A stretch of DNA of 64,000 nt, taken from assembly GCA_014529385.2 (NCBI GenBank), contig CM043966.1:99710087-99774086 (forward strand). Reading direction: 5' to 3'. The translations under genes and the position numbers were made by a program. Source of the DNA: Adiantum capillus-veneris (lineage: Eukaryota > Streptophyta > Polypodiopsida > Polypodiales > Pteridaceae). Numbering within the stretch: the first letter of the stretch is position 1; every line of letters begins with the position of its first letter. The notes beneath the pieces were generated by a model, which ran no database searches, was not told where the DNA came from, and saw nothing but the letters and a program-made list of their open reading frames with translations. Shown one piece after another: positions 11,192-62,040 of this stretch.

Positions 11192-11474
11192 AAATTTAAG
11201 CACATGTTTTTGCAACGAAATCAAGGCAAAGATTCTTGCCCTTGGAAAAAGAAAGAACTCTTGACGAGTGGAATCTAGCCACTTTCTCTGTTACTAGGAC
11301 TAAGTGATTATGGATGTTGGCTAGTTTTGGGATGGCTCTTTGTAATACTTGGAGTGATCGAGAGACACCTCAAGGCTCCGTTCGACTCTTGAGCTTGAGG
11401 TGTATAGCTCTTTATTTTAATAACTCACTATTGTGAGTTTGTCAAAAAATAAAATAAAAATTTAAGCACATGTT
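11192..11474 (+). mobile_element. 5'-truncated non-LTR retroelement with 17-bp TSD
   Basis: The 17-mer AAATTTAAGCACATGTT occurs at 11192-11208 and again at 11458-11474. The 249 bp between them end in an A-rich tail (CAAAAAATAAAATAAAA). This is the structure of target-primed insertion. The body resembles a plant LINE 3' end, with a TTTGTAATA-like stretch, TTATTTTAATAA and GTTTGTC before the tail, but no coding part survives. A SINE is the alternative. Confidence 0.8.
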
Positions 11475-11595
11475 GAGTAGGTTTGCTCCTTTTTGTACAC
11501 TTGTCCTTTGCTCACATTAAATTTTCTTCGTTAAGGGTTTTTATTTTTGAAGTTTGAGGATGCTGCTGCACTTCGTCAAGAAGACTGGTCTAGCA

Positions 11596-12030
11596 ATGGT
11601 GTCAAGAGGCCACGCGCGGGGCGCGCTGTTAGGCCTCTTCGTGGGCGATGCCGCAGGAGCTACTCTTGAGTTCACCAGGGGAAGCATTACAGCGGAAATC
11701 GCCAGGCGAGCCATGCTCATGCCCGGTGGAGGCGTTCTGCGTGTTGGCCCAGGCCAGATCACCGATGACTCCGAGCTGGCCATGGCTCTGTGCCATGCCC
11801 TCTCCCACAGAGACCCTTCCCTTGGCCTTCCTACAGATGCCATCGCCCACTCTTACAAAGGTTGGCTCGACTCTAACCCGTTTGATGTGGGTGGCACATG
11901 CTACACGGCCTTCTCTTCGTCGTCCTCATCGGGCACTCTTCAATTTCCTTCCTCTGATCAGGACCCTTCTGGTAAATCTCTTTGAATGATCCACAGAGAG
12001 ACTAATCTTTTAGAACGATGCGCGCCCCCG

Positions 12031-12088
<58 letters not shown>

Positions 12089-12914
12089 CTTGTGTTTTAT
12101 ATAGGAAGCATTTGCTGTGGAGAACTAAACTTCACACGGAGACTATGCTTCACTCTGTTCTTAGACTTCTTTGTTTTTTAGGTATTAACATCAGTTTTCT
12201 TCTTTATGCAATGCAGAGTCAGACCTCAAGCTTTTAGAGGAAGACAGGGGCTTGGCAAGAGCAATGAGGGCTGCCGCCGCGGAATTTAGTGGATCCTCAG
12301 AGGCAAATGGGGCATTAATGCGGATTGTCCCCATGGCTATCTGGCTAGCAGGGGAATCATCCGAGATTGTTGCTCAAGCAGCGAAGGAAGACGCGCGGCT
12401 TTCTCATCCAAACCCTGTTTGTCAGGAGTGCAATGCCGTGTACTCGCTCACTGTCGCTCATCTCCTTAGTAATGCGGGTGATCGAATTGGGGCCCTTGAC
12501 CTGGCGGAAGAGTATGCCCTCAACCATATGCACACGAAAGCCAGAGATTGGCTTTTAAAAGAGTCCATTGATGTTACCCACCTTACTTGCACCTCCATGA
12601 TTGGCCATGTCCGCTATGCATTCACTCTGGCTTTCTTCTTCCTCCGGCAAGCTGCATCATTCGAGGATGCAATCTCCCTTACTTTGCAAAAGGGAGGGGA
12701 CACAGACACCAATGCTGCCATTGTCGGGGGACTACTCGGCGCCTTCCATGGTGCTGAAAACATCCCAGCATTTATGAAAGATCCCGTTCTTTCCTTCGAT
12801 TGCTCTTCATGTAACCAACATCCAAGGACAGGTCACACAAGACCGCTTGCTTACTCTACCAGACATATTGAAGAGCTTCTTGATGGTCTATTAATGAGAA
12901 ATGCATCAGTTTAG
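11596..12914 (+). CDS. ADP-ribosylglycohydrolase family protein, copy 1
   Basis: Two exons, 11596-11971 and 12217-12914, give 357 residues. The intron starts GTAAAT and ends TGCAG, and the reading phase is kept. Family signatures of DraG/ARH hydrolases (PF03747), which remove ADP-ribose from modified proteins or related conjugates using two metal ions, are present: LLGLFVGDAAGA at the N-terminus, GQITDDSE near residue 55, NGALMRIVP at the start of exon 2, SHPNPVCQECNAVY, and GGDTDTNAAIVGGLLGA near residue 285. The ATG at 11596 is chosen because MVSRGHA is shared with copy 2; an in-frame ATG at 11560 would add 12 residues. The acidic metal ligands are retained, so it is probably active. The intron carries a CA/GA microsatellite. 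The natural substrate cannot be read from the sequence. Confidence 0.9.
12026..12087. repeat. (CA)n(GA)n microsatellite in intron of ADP-ribosylglycohydrolase copy 1
   Basis: About nine CA units followed by about 18 GA units on the sense strand, inside the 245-bp intron. Copy 2 carries a shorter GA run in its 71-bp intron. Confidence 0.9.
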
Positions 12915-13829
12915 AATGGGGTTGTAAGTTTGGAAGCATCTCGGTTTCATATTTGTTTGTAAGGAATTGAATCAAGCTTGTACTTGTGGCTCTGACGGTT
13001 AAACTGTCACGCAGAGATACCCATGTCGCATGATTGGCAAGAGAGCATATTGATACCATTGCCAATATGTAATTGGAAAGTAACAATTGCGAACAATATA
13101 TTTAGTGTCTTGTAGCTCAATGTTCATTTGATATACTAGTACGGCCAGCCGCCTTCAACGGCCTCTCTCTCTTTTTTTCTCCCTCTTTATCGCCTGCACA
13201 GGGGCTTCTTTCAGTTTTGGAGTTTAGCCTTTATGTCGCAGATTTTGACACGTGTAAAGGGCTCTCCCTTCCGCCATATTATGTTAGTTTAGAATTCAAT
13301 CTTTGTCTTTTCTATAAAAATTCAGTTCTCACCAAATATCAAGGAGATAAAAGAGGGACAAGGAAGATGCAGACATGTATCAACTTACATAATTTCCCAT
13401 TAACATACAAATGGCACCAACTTTATCCATGATGTGCAAAGAAGGTTGTAGACATCATATGGCCTTGATTTCTAGCCTTATGGGCACAATTGGGAAGGGA
13501 ACTGCCTTGAAATATAGGCATTTAAAGGCTGTCTGTATTGCACGTGCACATTGTGGAGATCTCCCATTTACATGAAGATGAGAACATCTCGCTGGTGATA
13601 GATTGCTAGGATTGTAATGAAGGGACAGGAAACGGAAAATGTGCAATTTTATATCATGAGCAAGTGCAGATGTATAAGCTAGGCTTGGATTTCCTCAAAA
13701 CCATTGCCAATAAATTATAATGGCAGATAAAGTTTAAAGCTTGATGCTTGCAGATCATTACCAAAATAGGTGTAGAAACTTTTTGTGTTAACAAATATGT
13801 GGATTTTTTTGTGATACCTGCAAAAGGAA
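12915..13829. other. 3' flank of ADP-ribosylglycohydrolase copy 1
   Basis: Noncoding sequence that aligns in blocks with the flank of copy 2 (18966-19860). No other gene is visible. Confidence 0.6.
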
Positions 13830-14235
13830 TTGGTTCTCCAATTATCCTTGGGCAACCTAGGTTAAGATGAGAGCATTACAGGGCTAGGAGATTGAAAATT
13901 TGATATGCAAGAACGATGGTCAAAGGCGGCTCGTTAACAGGAAGGAGAACATACAAGAATTTTTTAAAAAACAAGAATTCAATGACACAACACCCACAGT
14001 GAGATAATAGTACTGACATCTTATCTTGTGTTCTTAGAAGGTAGAAGAGGGATTGCAATGTCATATTGCCAAAGATGAGGTGATTTTTCTTGAACACAAG
14101 GTCTCATGCAAGGGAATCAAAATAGATCCTACAAAGGCACAATAAGTTTTCATTACCAAGGAAGCTAAAGGAAGTAGACTTGTTCATGCAAAAAGTGGAA
14201 CATATGTTTTGATTTCTTCATTTGGATTCAATCTT
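13830..14235 (+). pseudogene. Gypsy protease-RT remnant shared by the duplication
   Basis: A PIILGQPWLR motif near 13838 is the end of a Gypsy protease. Near 14065 AKDEVIFLEHKVSCKGIKIDPTKA corresponds to the reverse-transcriptase block that normally reads FLGH-VS-GI--DP-K, with position two changed to E. The frame is broken repeatedly. Matching decayed sequence at about 19860-20185 shows that it was present before the segmental duplication. Confidence 0.65.
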
Positions 14236-14344
14236 CATGTCAAAGGGTAGCCATCCTACAAAGTTATAATCCCTTAGGGTAAAGGTCCCAATACCGGGAC
14301 AATCTCCATATGTAGTACATGTCTCCCCCCCACATACACACCAT

Positions 14345-14440
14345 GTAGCTTGAGTAGATGGACAGCGCAATCTGACTTGGCGCATTTCTATTCGCAGGGA
14401 TGCGAGTTCAAACCCCATGCTCAAGTGGTCTTTTACAGGG
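14345..14440 (+). repeat. tRNA-like promoter region, possible SINE head
   Basis: TAGCTTGAGTAGATGG resembles a Pol III A box and GAGTTCAAACCCC a B box, about 57 bp apart. The ends CTTGAG and CTCAAG can pair like an acceptor stem. The interior does not fold as a normal tRNA, and an intact tRNA gene is unlikely. Confidence 0.35.
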
Positions 14441-14644
14441 GCACCGTTGGACTTTTATTTTGGGGCTTCGTTTTTGCATCGAGATCTGCGAATAAGCGTC
14501 AAAAAATATGTGTGCTTCACCACATCGCTTGGCGCCTATTTCGCTTGAGAGAGGGTGTCAAAGCGCTGCTTTTGCCTACCTCCTTGCTCCCTTTCATGCT
14601 CCATAGCTCTTGTAGCAGTGTGCATAATCTCGTTGTCCTTAAGT

Positions 14645-14880
14645 AGGGGCATTTACCCTATAGTGTTACCATCACCAAGGAACCTAAAGGGAGTAGACTT
14701 CTTTATGCAAAAATTGAAACATGTGGTTTGATTCAATCATTTGGCTTCAAAATTTTTTCTCCACCACAAATATATTCAATCCCTAAGATTACTAAGAGGC
14801 TAATGGAGTTCAAGAATATGCATATTCTTTTAAGGTGGAAGAGAACGGTCTAGAGTAATTGGCCAAGATTCCTACTCCTC
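14645..14880 (+). pseudogene. Duplicated piece of the Gypsy remnant
   Basis: About 90 bp (ATCACCAAGGAACCTAAAGG through CATTTGGCTTC) repeat the sequence at 14150-14235 with some 10 to 15 percent change. The pair brackets 400 bp that includes the tRNA-like segment. Confidence 0.5.
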
Positions 14881-15735
14881 TAGTGAACACAAGAACATCA
14901 TCTACCCTCATCTTCTAAGTTCGATTCCAATAGTGCACCTCGGAGGCCACAACAACGGAGGGTAAGTGCAGAACAGAGAACCCCAGTGAAAAAATTATGT
15001 GCGATGGCGAGAGCACATTGAGCCTGCAATCCAGCAACTTTCTCCCCAACGACTCCCTCTGAGGCAACAAAAAGTGGAGGATAGTTGACTGCACGAAAAG
15101 AAGATATGCGAGAGACATATAGCTGAAAGTAGCGACACGTGTGACAAAGAGCTAAAAATAACACACCCTGGAGGTCTATATAAAGGGGCTGTGGGCGAGC
15201 CTGGCGAGTGTAGAACAAGAAGCACATAAACTACTAGAACCTGTAACATCTTATCCACTAAAGGCAAGCGTGCATAGGGTACTTGTCTCCATCCAACTTT
15301 TCCTCACTAGACAACATGAAACCCAGTGGTCAGTCATGGCCAGTGACCACCACCGATCCAAAAAGTGGATGGAATTTGCACTTTGGGGTGGCAAAATAGA
15401 GTATTGGTAGCCATAATCGTAGCACAAGACATTGAAAGGGTTTTGGGAAGCCACGACTCATGCTCAAAGGGTACACCCACAGGTTCTTAGTTTTGAGTTA
15501 GGTTTGAATCTTAAAGGTGATTTTGACTTTGCTAAACAAACAAGTGTTTGCCATCAAGTGTTTAATGTTACATGCTTTTTTTTTTCTTTTTTTTTTTTAC
15601 CATCAGAGCCACGGGAAAGGAAGTAGGGAGAAACTATACACATATCATGTATTTACAACTGTACATTGTTGCACTTTACACCCTGGAGGGGCAACCGTGG
15701 GAACCACCCCCCAATAGAGGAGGAGAAAGAGAACG
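14881..15735. other. Unassigned DNA
   Basis: A CTATATAAAGGGGC motif near 15176 looks like a TATA box and could belong to an old LTR, but no partner LTR or coding sequence was found. Confidence 0.4.
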
Positions 15736-16185
15736 CAACTTGTGTTTTTGGTTTGCCCGAGAAAGCCTATGCCTTTACAAAATGACAGAAGGTCTCTATA
15801 TAATTAATTTTTTTTAAAGCACATACAAAATGTCTTTACAACAAATCACTAAATGTCTAGAGCATCTCCATGAATGGTTTGCACAAGCTCAACAAAGTCT
15901 TTATGAGTTGCACTACAGAGAGATTGGAGCTCACTAGAACTACTTCGATCTTTGCCTCTTCTTTCATCATTCCTCGTTAGCCTGCGTATTCTTTTCTTAG
16001 CCCTAATGATGACTAGGCCCACGTACAAACAATAGCATATGCCTTGACAAGAACTTTGTATTCATAGACTCGTGAAGCCCTATGCATTATGTAATCAAGG
16101 CAGGTCACATCTTGCCTTCCATAGTGTGTTCTTTTCTTAGAAGGAGTTCTATTGCTTTCTTATCCTTCTTCCTTCGACTCCTCTC
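15736..16185 (+). repeat. Dispersed repeat, copy C
   Basis: Matches copy A (5320-5809) through TTTGGTTTGCC, ACAAAATGTCTTTACAA, CTCCATGAATGG, the AGTTGCACTA block and TATGCATTATGTAATCAAGGCAGGTCAC. The order of the middle and end blocks differs between copies, so at least one is rearranged. Confidence 0.6.
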
Positions 16186-16299
16186 TCTCTCTTTCTCTCT
16201 CCCCTTAACTAATATGTATCAGCCCACACTGAGAATGAATCGTTGTAATGTTGTGTTTTTGGTTTCATAGGTCATATATGACCTCAATGGACGATAATC

Positions 16300-17140
<841 letters not shown>

Positions 17141-17147
17141 CCTTCTC

Positions 17148-17465
17148 GTTTATAAGTGACACGGGGTACAACTCGCGGGATCTGCGGCGGCAGGGACGAG
17201 TTCACGATCGGGCGCGAGTTTTGGGCCGTCGGATCTCTGTAGCAGGGGGGGGGGCAGGATTTATATAGTGCTGGAGTCGCATTGCTTACAACTAGTCGCG
17301 GTAAGGGAGCTGGATAGGGTGTGGGAGTGCGACGTGGCAGGTCGAGAGTTCGAGATGCAACGGAGCATGTGGGGAGCCTACTTTTTTTATCGACCGTAGA
17401 TGGGATCAACGGTGGATGAAACCGTGATCGTAGATCTCATGAGTTTGGGCGTGTCACTTATAAAC
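17148..17465. mobile_element. MITE-like element with 16-bp terminal inverted repeats
   Basis: GTTTATAAGTGACACG at 17148-17163 is the exact reverse complement of CGTGTCACTTATAAAC at 17450-17465. The 318-bp body has no coding capacity. A clear target-site duplication is not visible next to the ends, so the superfamily stays open. Confidence 0.65.
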
Positions 17466-17740
17466 AAGCACCACACCCCCCCCCCAAAATCCCAAAAAAA
17501 AAAAGAAAAAAAAGTGATGCAGCAAAGCATGTGGGAAGCCTACTTTTTTAATCCACCGTAGACGGGATCAACGGTGGATGATGCAGCACAGCATGTGGGG
17601 AGCCTACTTTTGTTATCCACCGTAGATGGGATCAACGGTGGATGAAACCATGACCGTAGATCCCATGAGTTTGGTCGTGTCACTTATGTACAAGCCCCCC
17701 CCCCCCCCCCCCCCAATCCCAAAAAAAAAAAGAAAAAAGA
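17365..17740. repeat. Imperfect tandem repeats derived from the MITE right arm
   Basis: The block AGCATGTGGGGAGCCTAC through GGGATCAACGGTGGATGA occurs three times (about 17365, 17525 and 17590). Copies one and three continue into CGTGTCACTTAT, a C run and an A-rich tract. The last C run is 20 bases long (17695-17714). Confidence 0.85.
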
Positions 17741-17820
17741 AAGTCCACCCATGAGGTAAGCATCCCTTGCATGTCGTCAACAAGCTTTCGACCAGTCTTT
17801 CCCGCAGACGAGAACAAGGA

Positions 17821-18965
17821 ATGGTGTCGAGAGGCCACGCGCTGGGCGCGCTGTTAGGCCTCTTCGTGGGCGATGCCGCAGGGGCTCCGCTTGAGTTCAG
17901 GGGGAATATCACAGAAGACATCGCCGGGCGAGCCATGCGCATGCCTGGTGGAGGTGTTCTGGATGTTGGCCCTGGCCAGATCACCGATGACTCCGAGCTC
18001 GCCATGGCTCTTTGTCACGCTCTCTCCCACAGAGAACCCTCTCTTGGCCTTCCTACAGACGCCATCGCCAGCTCCTACAAATCTTGGCTTGACTCCAACC
18101 CTTTTGATGTGGGTGGCACCTGCTACACGGCCTTCGACTCTTCGTCTTCCTCATCAAGTACTCTTCAGATTCCTTCGGACCCTTCCGACACTCCAGGTAA
18201 AGAGGTAAATCTTTTTCAGAGAGAGAGAGAGAGAGAGCTGATCGATTTTCTCTTTTATGATATGCAGGGTTAGACTTCAAGTTGTTAGAGGATGATGGGG
18301 GTTTGGCAAGAGCGATGAGGGCTGTCGCATCGGAATTTAATGGATCCTCAGAGGCGAATGGGGCATTAATGCGGATTGTTCCCATGGCTATCTGGCTAGC
18401 AGGAGAATCATCTGAGCTTGTTGCTCGAGCAGCGAAGGAGGACGCACTGCTTTCTCATCCAAACCCTGTTTGTCAGGAGTGCAATGCCGTGTATTCGCTC
18501 GCTATCGCACATCTTCTCACCAACCCGGGTGATCAAATTGGGGCCCTCGACCTTGCAGAAGAATACGCCCGCAACCATATGCACACAAAAGCCAGAGATT
18601 GGCTTTTAAAAGACTCCATTGATGTCACCCACCTTGCTTGCACCTCCATGGTTGGCCATGTCCGCTATGCATTCACTCTTGCCTTCTTCTTCCTTAGGAA
18701 AGCTGTGCCATTCGAGGATGCTATCTCTCTTACTTTGCAAAAGGGAGGGGACACCGACACCAATGCTGCCATTGTCGGGGGGCTCCTTGGTGCCTTCCAA
18801 GGTGCTGAAAACATCCCAGCATTTATGAAAGATCCTGTTCTATCCTTCGATTGCACTTCATGTCACCAACGTCCAAACACAGGTCGCACAAGGCCCTTTG
18901 CTTACTCGGCCAGACGGACTGAAGAACTTCTTGATGGGCTATTAATTCGAAATGCATCAGTTTAG
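17821..18965 (+). CDS. ADP-ribosylglycohydrolase family protein, copy 2
   Basis: Exons 17821-18196 and 18268-18965 join in phase to 357 residues, the same length as copy 1. The 71-bp intron starts GTAAAG and ends ATGCAG. Motifs by residue: GD at 17-18, E25 in PLEF, GQITDDSE 52-59, NGALMRIVP just after the junction, HPNPVCQECNAVY, GHVRYAFTLAFFFLR, and GGDTDTN at 285-291. These are the metal-binding and ADP-ribose-binding segments of the DraG/ARH family (PF03747). There is no signal peptide, so a cytosolic or nuclear location is likely. The ATG at 17821 is the first in-frame ATG; the ATG at 17771 is in another frame. Differences from copy 1 are mostly conservative or silent, which suggests that both copies are under constraint. 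Confidence 0.92.
18219..18238. repeat. Short (GA)n run in intron of copy 2
   Basis: About nine GA units some 20 bp downstream of the 5' splice site. Confidence 0.85.
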
Positions 18966-20480
18966 AATTGATACTCCATACTGTGGTGGCATTTGCTTAT
19001 ATGTATGTGTACTTTTACATGTCACAAATTTTCGAAGCATAGGTTTCATACTTTTGTAAAGGAGTTGAATCAAGCCGGGATTTGCGACTTTGACGTTTAG
19101 GCGGTCACGTAGAGATACGCATGCGACTTGACTGGCAAGAGAGCATATCAAAAATATAATTGAAAGTAAAAATGGTGTCTTGTAGCACGATATTCATTCG
19201 CTATATTTTGATTTTCTTCTTTTTAAAGAAATCATTCAAGAGGAATGATGTAATTTATTATGCAAAGTCATGTCCCTTGATTATTAATACATTTGGCTTA
19301 AGTTCCTGATGTAATGATAAGCACTCCTTCAGTCGAGGGAAAAGAAAAAGGAGGGAGAGCCGCACAGGCACTTGCATGCATATATGGCAATAAATTTCCT
19401 ATTTGCAATCTTGATGCAGTTTGTTTGCGCATGACTTCGGTGTATATCCTTTCTTTTTTCTGTTTTTGATGATAAAGGATGTATTAACCTATGTAATTGC
19501 CCATTAGGATACACATGGAACCAGCTTTATCATGATATGCAAGGCATCTCATGGTCCTGGTTTTAGCATTAGAATCACAAATGAAGCGAACTAGCTAGTG
19601 ATAGATTGCGACATGAAGCGAAGGATTGTAATGAAGGGACTAGGAAAATCAAAATTTCTTATCATGAGCAAGCACTTAGTTTGTAAGCTAGGCTTGGATT
19701 TCCAGAGACATAGAGAATACATTATTATGGCAGGTAATAATAGCAAGGCTTGATGCTTAGGGATCTTTGCGAACCAATTCTCCTTCAACCAATTCTCCTT
19801 CGCCAACCTATGTGAAGTAAGATCTGGCCAACCTATGTGAAGGAAGATTATAGCATTACTGGGCATGGATGTCGAAAAACTGATATCCAAGAACAATGGG
19901 CAAAGGTGGCTTGCCAATAATATAAAGGAGAAAAATTAAGAATAGTTTTAACAAGATTCCATGGCCAATGATAGAAATAAAGATGACTACTATATCATAA
20001 AAATGAGAGAGAGTAGTGCCTGTTGTTAATGACATTCTACCTTGTGCATCCTCAAAAGGTAGAAGAAGAATTGCAACAACTCAATGATTTGAGAGGGAAA
20101 TTAAAATCGATCCTTTTTACGTGTCATTTGGCAAAAATGACTGATTCTACTTGAACACAAGGTCTCATGCACGGGAATCATCTTCTATCAAGGTTCTCAA
20201 TTTACAAGGAGCATTCTAGTCCTACTCCCTTCTCTACTCTCTTTCCTTATTGCTGAAGTTTTTGGGTTGCCAATGGGAAAACTATGATATAAGCTCTAAA
20301 ACTATTATTACCAAAGTAAAATGTACATGGTCAAAAAACCAATCAAAACACTATGCACAAAGGCTAGAGGACCAATTTTGGACATAATATGAAAAGCCTT
20401 TGACGAGATGACAAAGCAGTCAGGCAATGGATGTCGCAGCCAAGATGCCATCTTTCCAAACCCATGCATTTGCTGAAAAC
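18966..20480. other. 3' flank of copy 2, with eroded Gypsy remnant
   Basis: Matches the copy 1 flank in blocks to about 20190; the remnant corresponding to 13830-14140 is at about 19860-20185. No further gene is visible. Confidence 0.6.
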
Positions 20481-20504
20481 CACTACCTCTCTCTCTCTCT
20501 GGTC

Positions 20505-20600
20505 TTGGGTTCGAGACTCCAACGATAGACCTTGAGTTCTCTTGGGATTGTTCCTATGACGTTAAAAGTTCTACTTGTCTCCCAAAACAGCGCAAAACTG
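20505..20600 (+). repeat. SINE-like sequence, copy 1
   Basis: GGTCTTGGGTTCGAGACTCC is a good Pol III B box. Downstream, CTCTTGGGAT-GTTCCTATGACGTTAAAA is shared with 22083-22165. A tRNA-type B box plus a common tRNA-unrelated region is the layout of a SINE. The A box is not visible because a CT run replaces the left part. Confidence 0.55.
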
Positions 20601-20975
20601 TCTACCAAAAGATCCCATAGGTCTATAAAAAGCCCCCCAAGTATAGTGCCATGCGATGTGTGGTGGGTAATAGTAGTCGGTCCGGCCGATACAAATACGA
20701 TGAGAGCACTTTAAAAATTGGTCTAGATGGTAAGATTGAGAAGTTAATGAGCAGGTAATGTAGCAAGGGATCTTGTGGCAACCTCACCACTCAGAAGTCC
20801 TTGACTGAATGTAGAGAGCTCCATTTCCAATAAATAATTCACAACTTTGAAATGTCCTACCGCAAAGAATGAAATCCTTGATAGTAGATCACGCCACGGG
20901 CCATATGCAGCGTACTCATGTTAAAGAGTAGTAGTAGGTGAAGCGGGTGTTTTTGGCATTGGGCCTCTACAATCA
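20601..20975. other. 3' flank of the alkenal reductase gene
   Basis: Noncoding sequence downstream of the stop codon on the - strand; it should include the 3' UTR. No clear polyadenylation signal is called. Confidence 0.4.
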
Positions 20976-60510
<39,535 letters not shown>

Positions 60511-61170
60511 GCTTGAGCTTCAAAGCGGCAGGTGTCTGAGTGCTTGCCTCTACCAGTCCGTCGAGGGTTGCAGCGCTCTTGTCTACTTGAGCTCGAAAGG
60601 AAGGAGGCTTGGAGAAATAGAGGGCGAGGCTATGGGCTATGGGCTCTGGGTCTGAGCCTCTTTGCTATGAGAGCCCCCACGTGTGCGTACGCGTCATGCA
60701 GCCTCAACGATTACGGAAGCAAGGTTCGCATGGGCAGTTATTGCCAATAATTATTATGTTTGTTGGCGCTTTGTAAATTGTGAGCGTAGGCTTTAGAGAG
60801 CATTTAATGAGGGGCGGTGAGGGGATCAACAGTCAGGGTTCGTATGCAGAATCTCCAGGCAAACTACACCCCGACGCCGCAAAATCAAGGCAGTACCTCC
60901 GGAGACTCTTGCGCCCCCCCCCCCGATCGAAAATTCGAACTCTCAACCTGATTTTGTGACACATGGGCTAACATGTGTTTCATAGAGAGGGTGGATGGAT
61001 GAGTTGCACACCGTTCTTTTTCATGAAGACATCACTTGCGGGACATCTATCGGGGGTGAATTAAGTGAGGATCTTGAGATGTACGACCTCTTCTAAGCCA
61101 AAAGTGTCGAGGTTGAGATGAATAAAAATCTCAGCCTTTCGGAAGACTCCTAATACCTTTGACAGATCTT
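60511..61170. other. Upstream region of the alkenal reductase gene
   Basis: Expected promoter area on the - strand; no TATA box could be assigned with confidence. A C run lies at 60914-60924. Confidence 0.4.
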
Positions 61171-61178
61171 GAACCGGT

Positions 61179-61620
61179 TTGTCTACATCTCAAAGACCTT
61201 CTTTTCATTCGATGAGAATGTTGTACTCATTAATGTTGGTAGATTTGAACGACACAATTAGGGCGTCACTCGATGAGCTTAAGTCGTATGATACACGAGG
61301 AGTGGTGGACCTAAAGAAATGGAACAAGGTTAGAGAAGACCTAAGGCTAACCACGGAAGGAGGCTCACGCTACATGTGCTTGAAATCATATGGCTTGAAG
61401 ATACCCTACATTGAAGGTTGGGAGCAAATAGTGCATGTAGCCCATTCTCCTTCGAGGGATGGGAAACACTTTGGAGTGGTTGCCACCATCAAGCATTTTC
61501 AATTGAGACATGCTTATCTCGAGTTGAGCAAGAGCTTACGTCCATTATGATCAAGTATCAAACAAGGTTGGTGCTAATCCAATCAACAGCAAGACTCGTG
61601 AAGTGGGCAAGTCTTTAAAG
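61179..61620 (+). pseudogene. Unclassified coding fragment, possibly transposon-derived
   Basis: A 123-codon frame contains DLNDTIRASLDELKSYDTRG, KKWNKVREDLRLTTEGGSRY and a segment VHVAHSPSRDGKHFGVVATIKHF. The last resembles the HHCC helix of integrases (H, then HFGV--T), but the cysteine pair is not visible. The frame changes near 61530. I do not recognise the family; an integrase-like fragment is only one possibility. Confidence 0.35.
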
Positions 61621-61624
61621 GAAT

Positions 61625-62040
61625 ACATGTGCCATCGAGGTGGGAATGCGAGTAAGAGGATGTAAGACAGGGGGAACTAGAACCTTGGAGTCCACCTCTC
61701 AACCACCCACTATATAGCATGGCTCCTAGCCCTTTGCCATAGTTGGACTCCCTTTCCACACTGCTTAGCCCGGCCTTGCCCTTGTCCTGACATTACTCCC
61801 CCCTTAAAGAAGAGTTTTCGTCCTCGAAAACAAAAGTGGTGAACTTCTTCTTAAGAACATTAATGTTTTCCCGAGTGGCATCCTTCATGAATCCAGCTAT
61901 TTGGTTGACTGGAATACGGTTCCGCAGGAGGTTCAATGAAACCAAGAGTAACATCTTGATTTTTCACATTGTTGTCCATTTGCAACCAGCTTGTGTTACC
62001 GATTCCTATCCTATCATTGTGTGTAGACTCCATTTAGAAC
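61625..62040 (-). mobile_element. Gypsy 3' end and LTR remnant
   Basis: On the - strand a coding tail ending VFEDENSSLRGE and a stop is followed by the purine tract AAGGGGGGAG and then TGTCAGGACAAGGGC, an LTR start. A TATATAG box lies about 80 bp further on. The order coding end, purine tract, LTR is that of a 3' end; the LTR resembles 1065-1195. Confidence 0.5.

Larger units (their letters stand above)
11560..14180. repeat. Segmental duplication, unit 1
   Basis: Gene, 3' flank and further downstream sequence match 17770-20190 in the same order. Shared blocks beyond the stop codon include GAGTTGAATCAAGC-like sequence, GGCAAGAGAGCATAT, AAGCTAGGCTTGGATTTCC, GGATTGTAATGAAGGGAC and TTGAACACAAGGTCTCATGCA. 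The two units are direct repeats about 6.2 kb apart. Confidence 0.85.
17770..20190. repeat. Segmental duplication, unit 2
   Basis: Direct duplicate of 11560-14180 (see that entry). The insertion at 11209-11457 and the MITE upstream lie outside the matching part. Confidence 0.85.

Noticed and set aside
11541-11850. Antisense frames of about 100 and 73 codons over ADP-ribosylglycohydrolase exon 1
   Set aside because: They are shadows of the GC-rich coding exon; the + strand carries the conserved motifs and splice sites.
14350-14424. True tRNA gene at the tRNA-like segment
   Set aside because: A- and B-box-like sequences are present but a standard D arm and anticodon arm cannot be formed.
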